5,394 bases of DNA from SZUA-426 sp041666155 (GTDB lineage: Bacteria > Spirochaetota > Spirochaetia > Treponematales > Breznakiellaceae): positions 1-5,394 of the forward strand of contig JBAYHM010000316.1 in NCBI GenBank assembly GCA_041666155.1. The letters are read 5' to 3'. Both the position numbers and the translations under genes were made by a program. How positions within the stretch are numbered: the stretch's first letter is position 1; each line of letters starts with the position of its first letter. Below, piece after piece: positions 1 through 5,394 of the stretch. Below the pieces are notes generated by a model. It was not told the origin of the DNA. It was given only the letters and a program-made list of their open reading frames with translations, and ran no database searches.

Positions 1-80
1 ACCTGAGGGTTTCCGCCCGGCTTGGATCGTTTACGGTTCACGCACGCATACCGCTCAAGGGAGAACTGAATGGCCGATGA
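1..80 (+). CDS. C-terminal tail of a probable sensor histidine kinase (partial, 5' end outside window)
   Basis: The frame beginning at base 3 is open from the window edge to a TGA at 78-80 and gives 25 residues. Within it, LRVSARLGSFTVHARIPL resembles the last two beta strands of a HATPase_c kinase domain; family members typically end in a pattern like L-x-V-x-S-x-P-G-x-G-T-x-V-x-x-R-I-P-L. The stop overlaps the response-regulator start by 11 bases, the translationally coupled arrangement usual for kinase/regulator pairs. Such a kinase would autophosphorylate on histidine and pass the phosphate to D59 of the next protein. The sensor and dimerisation regions lie upstream and cannot be seen, so the signal is unknown. 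The glycine-rich ATP-lid motifs are also outside the window, and the call rests on a short match plus gene context. The other two forward frames show no recognisable peptide. Confidence 0.62.
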   Translation, partial: LRVSARLGSFTVHARIPLKGELNGR

Positions 81-750
81 AATGATTCGCGTTCTGATTG
101 TTGACGATCAACGGATGTTCGCGGAAAGCATCAAATACATAATCGAGTCACGCGCTTCGGATATCGAGATTGTGGGTATCGCTTACAATGGTCGGGAGGC
201 TATTGAACAAGCCGAAAAGAAGCAGCCCCATATCATTCTCATGGATGTGCGCATGCCCGTAATGGACGGCGTTGAAGCCACAATGCTTATTCGTCAACGG
301 TTTCAGCATATCAAGATCCTGATGCTTACGACCTTCGATGATGACGAATATGTCCTGAAAAGCCTAAAACACGGAGCCGTCGGCTATTTATTGAAGAGCA
401 TGCCTCCGATAGAACTCATAAACGCTATTAGAGCCGTGCAAGGCGGGATCATGCAGATCGACCCAGCCGTTTCCAAGGCTCTTATAGGCGGGACCGCGAC
501 CAGGATCGCGGACGACGAATTTATGAGCAATTTGAAGACTCTGACTCAACGCGAACTGCAAGTCCTTGAATTGATGGTCCAAGCCCTGGACAACATTCAT
601 ATAGCGAAAACGCTGAACCTTGCCGAACAGACCGTCCGTAATTATATAAGTACCATCTACTCTAAACTGGGCGTGGAACATCGAATGGACGTCCTTAAAA
701 TCATCGATAAAATAAATTACTTTTTGGGCCGGAAAGACGAGAGCCTTTAG
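70..750 (+). CDS. NarL/FixJ-family two-component response regulator
   Basis: This is a 226-residue DNA-binding transcription regulator of the usual length for the family. Residues 6-125 form the receiver domain: acidic pair D12-D13, phospho-acceptor D59 in MDVRMPVMDG, switch threonine T87 in LMLTTF, and conserved lysine K109 in YLLKS. Residues 156-215 form a LuxR/GerE helix-turn-helix; LTQRELQVLELM is the family entry motif, and the recognition helix lies around 184-200 (LAEQTVRNYISTIYSKL), followed by GVEHR. All phosphorylation residues are present, so it should be phospho-regulated. The ATG at 70 is chosen because AAGGGAGA (57-64) sits 5 bases upstream; the ATG at 82 is possible but has no better site. 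It overlaps the kinase tail upstream. The sugar-transport genes follow after 121 bases, so they are the natural candidate targets, although this is inferred from position only. Confidence 0.95.
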   Translation: MADEMIRVLIVDDQRMFAESIKYIIESRASDIEIVGIAYNGREAIEQAEKKQPHIILMDVRMPVMDGVEATMLIRQRFQHIKILMLTTFDDDEYVLKSLKHGAVGYLLKSMPPIELINAIRAVQGGIMQIDPAVSKALIGGTATRIADDEFMSNLKTLTQRELQVLELMVQALDNIHIAKTLNLAEQTVRNYISTIYSKLGVEHRMDVLKIIDKINYFLGRKDESL

Positions 751-871
751 TACAACCCGGTACATAAGTACAAAACAATACCGACCAATTAAAAAAAACG
801 ACATACATCTGTAACTTGCGCGCACCCGCCACCTGAACTACGCTTAAACCATATAAGGGTGGATACACTTT
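751..871 (+). promoter_or_regulatory. Intergenic region with GTAC repeats; possible operon promoter
   Basis: This AT-rich 121-base gap separates the regulator from the transport genes. GTAC occurs three times at its left edge (750-753, 760-763, 768-771), and the 7-mer AGTACAA is repeated at 749-755 and 767-773, so a regulator-binding site is possible. A short inverted repeat, CGGTA (758-762) and TACCG (779-783), overlaps this. Eight adenines run from 791 to 798. A weak promoter-like pair is TTGCGC (816-821) and TACGCT (839-844) with 17-base spacing, but it would leave only a very short leader before the ribosome site AAGGGTGG (855-862). I see no hairpin plus T-run, so read-through from the regulator gene is also possible. 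No site here is proven. Confidence 0.3.
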
Positions 872-1828
872 ATGGAAAGCGATCGTCTATCAATGGTGAA
901 AGATTTACCTAAGACACGCGTGCAAGGGATCCGAACAATGTCTCAGGAAAAAAGAGAGCAAATGATCGGTTATCTCTTCGTCCTTCCCGCATTGATCTAC
1001 ATGCTTGCCGTCATCGGCTATCCCATCGTCTACAATTTTATTCTGAGCTTTCAGGACGTGACCGCGTTCACGATCGGCAGTCCGGAAAGGCCTCTTGTCG
1101 GCTTACAAAATTACCGTGCCGTCTTTAAAGAAGAAATCATGGTGATAGCGATAAAGAACACGCTGTTTTACACTATCCTCTGCATCTGCTTCCAATTCAC
1201 TCTCGGGTTTGCTTTCGCTATTTTCTTCAACCAGAAATTCCATCTGGCCAAACCGATTCGGGGCATCATAGTCGTCAGCTGGATCATTCCGATCACGGTC
1301 ACCGCTCTGGTATTCAAGTACATGCTCAACTCCGAAGGTGGAGTCATTGACGGGGTACTGATAAAACTCGGAATTCTCAGCAAACCAGTGGGCTGGCTGC
1401 TTCACCGGGAAACGGCCATGTGGGGACCGATCATCGCGAATACCTGGATCGGCGTTCCCTTCAACATGCTGCTGTTGGCGACCGGGCTGGCGGGAATCCC
1501 GGAGGAATTGTACGAAAGCGCCTCTATCGACGGGGCTAACGGGTTCCAACGCTTCGTACACATTACCTTACCGCTCTTGAAACCGGCGATCATGGCCGTT
1601 TTGATTCTCGGCTTCGTCTATACCTTCAAAGTGTTCGACTTGATTTACGTGATGACTTCCGGAGGCCCTGTCAACGCGACCGAAGTGCTTTCCACCTATT
1701 CCTACCTGAAGTCCTTCGTAACCTACAATTTCAGCCAAGGCGCCGCGGTTGCCAACGTACTCTTCGTATGCCTGTTTTCCGTCGCCGTGCTCTATCTAAG
1801 AATGATCGGAAAGGACGAGGTCGCCTAA
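872..1828 (+). CDS. Sugar ABC transporter permease, MalF/UgpA-like (CUT1 family)
   Basis: This is an inner-membrane subunit of a carbohydrate importer, 318 residues long and typical for the UgpA/MsmF group. Six hydrophobic segments are visible at about 33-58, 92-119, 129-151, 181-206, 237-261 and 288-310. The cytoplasmic EAA loop, which docks the ATPase, is clear: E215-S-A-S-I-D-G221, then nine residues and ITLP (231-234), matching EAA-x3-G-x9-I-x-L-P. GLQNY (77-81) before the second membrane segment is also usual for the family. The start is uncertain. The ATG at 872 has AAGGGTGG nine bases upstream, while the in-frame ATG at 938 has AAGGGA (924-929) eight bases upstream and would give a 296-residue protein beginning MSQEKREQ, closer to many homologues. 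It lies 10 bases before the partner permease in the same operon. The sugar cannot be read from the sequence. Confidence 0.94.
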   Translation: MESDRLSMVKDLPKTRVQGIRTMSQEKREQMIGYLFVLPALIYMLAVIGYPIVYNFILSFQDVTAFTIGSPERPLVGLQNYRAVFKEEIMVIAIKNTLFYTILCICFQFTLGFAFAIFFNQKFHLAKPIRGIIVVSWIIPITVTALVFKYMLNSEGGVIDGVLIKLGILSKPVGWLLHRETAMWGPIIANTWIGVPFNMLLLATGLAGIPEELYESASIDGANGFQRFVHITLPLLKPAIMAVLILGFVYTFKVFDLIYVMTSGGPVNATEVLSTYSYLKSFVTYNFSQGAAVANVLFVCLFSVAVLYLRMIGKDEVA

Positions 1829-1838
1829 AGGAGATTGT

Positions 1839-2678
1839 ATGGACGGAAAAACCCGCCAGATAAAAAACGCGCTGCTGAATCTCATAGCCGTCCTCATCGC
1901 CGTTCTTTTCTTGTTTCCGCTTTACTGGATCCTGGTCAGTTCCTTGAAGTCCGACGCGGAGATTTTCCGAAAACCCCCGACGTTTTTCCCTACCAAGATA
2001 TTGGTCCAAAACTATTTGGCCATGCTTTCCGGCAAACTCAGCATGATGATCTATTTCAGGAACTCGATCATTATCGCGATTAGTTCGATGTGCATTTCCT
2101 TCGTACTGGCCGTACCGGCCGCCTACGGTCTGTCCCGGTTCCGAATGGGGCTCAAAAAACAAATCATCATTTTCTTTTTGACAACCCAGATGCTCCCCGC
2201 CTCTTTGGTACTGACCCCTCTTTTCCTCAATTACTCAAAGCTTGGGATACTCAATACGCTCCTGGCTCCGATCATTTCCTGCGCCACAATTTCAATTCCG
2301 TTTACGGTTGTCATCCTTCGACCGATTTTTCTGAGCTGCCCAAAAGAGCTTGACGAATCTGCGCGTATCGACGGCTGCAACCGCTTCACCGCGTTTATCA
2401 GGATAGTTCTGCCGGTTTCAAGCGCAGGGCTAGTCACGGTCGGTTGCTTCTCTTTCGTGCATGCGTGGAACGATCTGATTTTTTCTATGACCTTCAACTC
2501 CAAAAATGAACTCAGACCCATGACATCCGCTATTTACAATCTTATGAACGACTACGGTCTCAGCTGGAACTTGATCATGGCTTATGGGGTCATCCTCGTT
2601 TTTCCCGTCATCGTGCTTTTCATCGCTGCTCAGCGCTACATCATCGGGGGTCTCACCGGAGGGGCCGTAAAAGGCTAG
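1839..2678 (+). CDS. Sugar ABC transporter permease, MalG/UgpE-like (CUT1 family)
   Basis: This is the second membrane subunit, which pairs with the upstream permease to form the sugar channel. At 279 residues it has the usual length. Hydrophobic segments lie at about 13-36, 72-95, 107-130, 138-162, 195-217 and 245-268. LYWILVSSLKS near the N-terminus is typical of MalG-like proteins. The EAA loop reads E173-S-A-R-I-D-G179, then nine residues and IVLP (189-192), a perfect spacing match to the ATPase-docking consensus. The C-terminus QRYIIGGLTGGAVKG is the characteristic family ending. AGGAGA (1829-1834) directly follows the upstream stop and precedes this ATG by four bases, supporting both the start and co-translation. 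No ATPase gene is adjacent, which is common for CUT1 operons that use a shared MsmK/UgpC-type ATPase. Confidence 0.95.
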   Translation: MDGKTRQIKNALLNLIAVLIAVLFLFPLYWILVSSLKSDAEIFRKPPTFFPTKILVQNYLAMLSGKLSMMIYFRNSIIIAISSMCISFVLAVPAAYGLSRFRMGLKKQIIIFFLTTQMLPASLVLTPLFLNYSKLGILNTLLAPIISCATISIPFTVVILRPIFLSCPKELDESARIDGCNRFTAFIRIVLPVSSAGLVTVGCFSFVHAWNDLIFSMTFNSKNELRPMTSAIYNLMNDYGLSWNLIMAYGVILVFPVIVLFIAAQRYIIGGLTGGAVKG

Positions 2679-2700
2679 TTCTTCTTTTCATAGGGATACC

Positions 2701-2736
2701 CGCTCATTAAGAGAGCGAACGCTCGTTAAGAGCGAA
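2701..2736 (+). repeat. Two tandem stem-loop repeats upstream of the binding-protein gene
   Basis: Two adjacent near-copies are visible: CGCTCATTAAGAGAGCGAA (2701-2719) and CGCTCGTTAAGAGCGAA (2720-2736). Each is also an inverted repeat: CGCTC 2701-2705 pairs with GAGCG 2713-2717, and CGCTC 2720-2724 pairs with GAGCG 2730-2734, with loops of 7 and 5 bases. Because the arms are identical, arms 1 and 4 could pair instead. The block ends six bases before GGAGG, in the 77-base spacer between permease and binding-protein genes. It may protect the downstream transcript from 3' exonucleases, tune translation, or act as an operator. It is not a convincing terminator because it is followed by adenines rather than thymines. 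The rest of the spacer (2679-2700) holds only a tiny GGG-ATA-CCC hairpin (2693-2701). Confidence 0.6.
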
Positions 2737-2742
2737 AAAATT

Positions 2743-2752
2743 GGAGGTGGTG
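2743..2752 (+). promoter_or_regulatory. Very strong ribosome binding site that fixes the binding-protein start
   Basis: GGAGGTGGTG matches the anti-Shine-Dalgarno complement over GGAGGTG, with GGAGG ending eight bases before the ATG at 2756. It is the best ribosome site in the window, in keeping with the usual need for more binding protein than permease. It also shows that the in-frame TTG at 2741, which lies directly before the site, is not the start. Confidence 0.85.
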
Positions 2753-2755
2753 ACG

Positions 2756-4024
2756 ATGAAGAAACTATTGGTAAGCCTGCTGGCTCTATCGATCGGATTC
2801 GCGGCTTTTGGCGGCGGAAAAAAAGAAGAGACGCCGGCCGCGAAACCGGCTCCGGCAAAAGCGGCGGAAGTGGTGGAACTTCGGTTCTGGCACTATCATT
2901 CGACGGTGACCATGGACGCGATGAACGGGCTGGTCGCCCAGTACAATGAAAAAATGAAAGGTAAAGTCTTCGTCAAGGTTGAGCAACTTCCCCGCAATGA
3001 ACTGCTGAAAAAATACACGATGGGGCTCATCGCCAAGGAACTGCCGGATATCGGCATCGTGGACAATCCCGACAATCAGACCTTCTCAGCGATGGGCGTG
3101 TTCGCCGATGTCTCCGCTGAATTCAAGGCGTGGAAAGACAGCCAATATTTTATGGCAGGTCCGATGGAATCGGGATACTACAAAGGCAAACTCTACGGCA
3201 TCCCCTATTCTCCCAACTGTCTCGGGCTCTGGTACAACATCGATATGTTTGAGAAAGCGGGCATCAAAGAGCCGCCGAAAACCTGGGCGGATCTTGAAGC
3301 CGTAAGCGCGGCGTTATTGAAGAGCGCAAAACCGGGTACCTATCCCTTGGCTATCGGAGCGATCAAAGACGAATCCGGTTCGTTCCAAGTCCTGCCCTGG
3401 GTGCGCTCAGCCGGAGCGAACGTCGACAACCTCGATTCACCCGAAGCGGTAAAAGCGCTCACCTTCCTGACCGGCATGGTCAAGAAGGGCTACATGACAA
3501 AAGAAATCATCAACCTGAACCAGAATACCATTGAAAAAGAATTCGCCGCGGGCAACGCCGCCATGATGATCAACGGACCGTGGAATATCCCCGCGGTCAA
3601 GAAAGACGCTCCCACCATGCGTTGGGATATCGCTCCGATCCCGAAGGACAAAGAATACGCGTCCGCGCTCGGCGGAGAGAATATCGCCATCATGTCCACG
3701 ACCAAGTTCAAGAAAGAAGCGTGGGATTTCGTCACCTGGTTCCTTGCCAAAGAGAACAACATCACCTTCGTCAGGGCTGCCAGCCGACTTTCACCGCGCT
3801 CGGACATTTCGCCGGACGAGCTGTATCCCACCGACAAAGAGATGAAAAAGTTCGTCGGCCTTATGCAGTATACCAAAGCGCGCGGACCAAGCCCGAAGTG
3901 GACGGAAATTTCCAACGTATTCCAGATCGCGTATCAGGAATGCTTCACTGAGACCAAGCCGGTAGAGCAGGCACTGAAAGAAGCCGCCAAGAAAATCGCC
4001 GAAATCAACGCGAGCATAAAGTAA
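2756..4024 (+). CDS. Extracellular sugar-binding protein of a CUT1 ABC importer
   Basis: This 422-residue solute receptor delivers a carbohydrate to the two upstream permeases. Residues 1-19 form a signal peptide: MKK, then a hydrophobic core, then AFG followed by GGKKEE. There is no lipobox cysteine; A17-F18-G19 could serve as a signal peptidase I site, so the mature protein is probably periplasmic and soluble. An Ala/Pro/Lys/Glu linker (about 22-40) follows. The SBP_bac_1-type fold then shows ELRFWHYH (41-48), YYKGKLYGIPY (141-151), LWYNIDMFEKAGI (158-170) with PKTWADLE just after, FAAGNAAMMINGPW (263-276), GGENIAI (306-312) and AWDFVTWF (322-329), all in family order and near-normal length. 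The ATG at 2756 is set by the strong ribosome site. The aromatic residues suggest sugar stacking, but the ligand cannot be named. The adjacent GH31 gene hints at an alpha-linked oligosaccharide. Confidence 0.94.
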   Translation: MKKLLVSLLALSIGFAAFGGGKKEETPAAKPAPAKAAEVVELRFWHYHSTVTMDAMNGLVAQYNEKMKGKVFVKVEQLPRNELLKKYTMGLIAKELPDIGIVDNPDNQTFSAMGVFADVSAEFKAWKDSQYFMAGPMESGYYKGKLYGIPYSPNCLGLWYNIDMFEKAGIKEPPKTWADLEAVSAALLKSAKPGTYPLAIGAIKDESGSFQVLPWVRSAGANVDNLDSPEAVKALTFLTGMVKKGYMTKEIINLNQNTIEKEFAAGNAAMMINGPWNIPAVKKDAPTMRWDIAPIPKDKEYASALGGENIAIMSTTKFKKEAWDFVTWFLAKENNITFVRAASRLSPRSDISPDELYPTDKEMKKFVGLMQYTKARGPSPKWTEISNVFQIAYQECFTETKPVEQALKEAAKKIAEINASIK

Positions 4025-4057
4025 CGGACTAAGATCCGGCCATAGGAGAGTAGAACA

Positions 4058-5394
4058 ATGGGAAGATTCGATAGACCGCCTTTTGAAGGCAACGGATGGG
4101 TAGAGGGCAACAGGATCTGTTGGGAAGGCGAAGGCGAAATCCTATGGCTGGAGCCGTACGGAAAAGACAGTCTCCGTTTCAGAGCTTCCAAGAGCCTTCA
4201 CATACAGGAGGACCTGAACTGGACGCTGCTTCCGGCGGAAAAGAACGATTCGACCAAGATAACGGTCACTAAAGAAAAGGCGATCATCGTCAACGGCAAG
4301 CTGACGGCGCACGTCTGGGGTGACGGCTCGGTAGATTATTTCGACGCGAGCGGTAAAGCGCTCTTGAAGGAATCCTGGGTTGATTCGCGGGAATTCACCG
4401 TACCGCTGCGCCGGGCGCGCGAATACGACGCCATTTCCAGCGACTCGTTTGAGATCGAACTGTATTTCAAGGCTGATCCCGACGAACATTTCTACGGGAT
4501 GGGCCAAGACCCGAACGACTGCTTTGACCTCAAGGGCAGCACGATACCCCTTGAACAGAAAAACACCAAGTGCACCGTTCCGATCGCCATCTCCACCAAC
4601 GGCTACGGCTTCTATTGGAACAATCCCGCGATCGGAGAAGCTCAGTTCGTCAACAACCACACCAAGTGGTCGGCGAAAATGGCAAAGCAGATCGACTACA
4701 TCATGATCGTCGGGGACAAGCCCGCGGACATCATGGAGCGCTACACGGCCATGTCCGGCCGCGCGCCCGTCCTCCCCGAATGGGCGGCCGGCTTCTGGCA
4801 GTGCAAGCTGCGCTACGAAACCCAGGACGAAATTCTGGAAGTCGCCCGCGAATATAAGAAACGCGGCATCCCGGTTTCCGTCATCGTCATCGACTATTTC
4901 CACTGGACAATGCAGGGCGAATGGAAGTTCGATCCGAAGAAGTGGCCGAACCCGACGGCCATGTCCAAGGAACTGGCCGACATGGGCATCAGGCTCATGG
5001 TCTCCATCTGGCCGACGGTCGACGTCCGCAGCGAAAATTACCTTGAAATGAACAAGAAGAATTACCTGATGCGTGCCGAGGCGGGTGTCTCCTTCTTCAA
5101 GATGATGCTGGGTTCCAATACCTTCTACGACCCGATGCACCCGGGCGCCCGGGATTTCGTCTGGGGCAAGGTGAAGAAGCACTACTACGACCATGGCATC
5201 AAGATGTTCTGGCTGGATGAGTCGGAGCCGAGCCTGACGCCCTACCACTACAAGAACGCGCGCTATTACCTGGGCAACGCGCTGGAAGTTTCCAGCCTCT
5301 ACCCCTACTATTACGCGAAGACTTTCTACGACGGCATGAAAAAGGAAGGCGAGAAGGAAGTTGTGAACCTCCTCCGCTGCGCGTGGCACGGATC
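4058..5394 (+). CDS. Glycoside hydrolase family 31, alpha-xylosidase/alpha-glucosidase type (partial, 3' end outside window)
   Basis: This is a retaining alpha-glycosidase, with 445 codons visible out of perhaps 650-800 in the family. An N-terminal beta-sandwich (about 1-225) carries YGMGQ (146-150). The TIM barrel begins at PEWAAGFWQCKLRY (240-253) and includes IDYFHW (278-283), WKFDPKKWPNP just after, MVSIWPTVD, and KMFWLDESEP (382-391). D387 should be the catalytic nucleophile. RCAWHG (440-445) is the segment leading toward the acid/base aspartate, which falls beyond the window. The DYFHW and WLDxxEP signatures resemble alpha-xylosidase-like GH31 members more than YicI, but family alone does not fix the substrate. 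No signal peptide is visible (MGRFDRPPFEG), so it probably acts in the cytoplasm on imported sugar. AGGAGAG (4044-4050) lies seven bases before the ATG, and the gene starts 33 bases after the binding-protein stop, consistent with one operon. Confidence 0.93.
   Translation, partial: MGRFDRPPFEGNGWVEGNRICWEGEGEILWLEPYGKDSLRFRASKSLHIQEDLNWTLLPAEKNDSTKITVTKEKAIIVNGKLTAHVWGDGSVDYFDASGKALLKESWVDSREFTVPLRRAREYDAISSDSFEIELYFKADPDEHFYGMGQDPNDCFDLKGSTIPLEQKNTKCTVPIAISTNGYGFYWNNPAIGEAQFVNNHTKWSAKMAKQIDYIMIVGDKPADIMERYTAMSGRAPVLPEWAAGFWQCKLRYETQDEILEVAREYKKRGIPVSVIVIDYFHWTMQGEWKFDPKKWPNPTAMSKELADMGIRLMVSIWPTVDVRSENYLEMNKKNYLMRAEAGVSFFKMMLGSNTFYDPMHPGARDFVWGKVKKHYYDHGIKMFWLDESEPSLTPYHYKNARYYLGNALEVSSLYPYYYAKTFYDGMKKEGEKEVVNLLRCAWHG

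Noticed and set aside
388..825. A 145-codon minus-strand open frame over the regulator gene and gap
   Set aside because: It overlaps the strongly supported response regulator, has no recognisable motif, and its composition looks like an antisense shadow.
751..871. Rho-independent terminator after the response regulator
   Set aside because: No GC-rich stem followed by thymines was found on the + strand. The A-run at 791-798 would be a T-run on the minus strand, but no stable stem precedes it in that direction and no minus-strand gene is supported.
2741..2755. TTG start giving five extra residues on the binding protein
   Set aside because: The TTG lies directly before the GGAGG ribosome site, which would then be inside the coding region; the ATG at 2756 begins a standard MKK signal peptide at correct spacing.
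4025..4038. Small hairpin CGGA/TCCG after the binding-protein stop
   Set aside because: It has only four base pairs with a six-base loop and no following T-run, so it is not a credible terminator and may be chance.
4142..5389. A 415-codon open frame on the minus strand
   Set aside because: It lies entirely opposite the GH31 gene, whose forward frame carries clear catalytic motifs. The antisense peptide shows no recognisable domain and is His/Val/Arg-rich, as expected from a mirrored GC-rich coding frame.
1..5394. CRISPR array, transposon ends, tRNA or rRNA genes
   Set aside because: No regularly spaced repeats, terminal inverted repeats with a transposase, or recognisable RNA gene sequence were seen. 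Nearly all of the window is explained by six forward coding regions.

Overview
The window reads entirely on the + strand as one carbohydrate sensing, uptake and breakdown locus from a bacterium of roughly 50% GC. The best taxonomic guess is a spirochaete (Treponema/Spirochaeta-like). It rests mainly on the solute-binding protein's N-terminus: a short signal peptide ending in a Gly-Gly-Gly-Lys-Lys-Glu run with no lipobox cysteine, a style common in spirochaetal sugar-binding proteins. Strong Shine-Dalgarno sequences precede most genes. The assignment is inference and has not been checked by database search.

Layout: (1) Bases 1-80 hold the last 25 codons of a probable sensor histidine kinase, whose stop codon overlaps the next gene by 11 bases. 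(2) Bases 70-750 encode a complete NarL/FixJ-type response regulator. (3) A 121-base AT-rich gap follows, with short GTAC-containing repeats and no convincing terminator. (4) Bases 872-1828 and 1839-2678 encode the two membrane permeases of a CUT1-type (MalF/MalG-like) sugar ABC importer. (5) A 77-base spacer carries two tandem, near-identical stem-loop repeats and a very strong ribosome binding site. (6) Bases 2756-4024 encode the periplasmic sugar-binding protein. (7) Bases 4058-5394 encode the first 445 residues of a glycoside hydrolase family 31 enzyme (alpha-xylosidase or alpha-glucosidase type), cut off by the window end just before its acid/base aspartate.

Working model: the two-component pair senses a signal and controls the adjacent operon. 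The binding protein captures an oligosaccharide and the two permeases import it. The GH31 enzyme, which has no visible signal peptide, then hydrolyses the alpha-linked sugar in the cytoplasm. No ATPase subunit is present, so it must lie outside the window or be a shared MsmK/UgpC-type protein encoded elsewhere. The individual families are well known. The less ordinary points are the kinase/regulator pairing with a GH31 importer locus, the missing lipobox cysteine, and the repeated stem-loop before the binding-protein gene.
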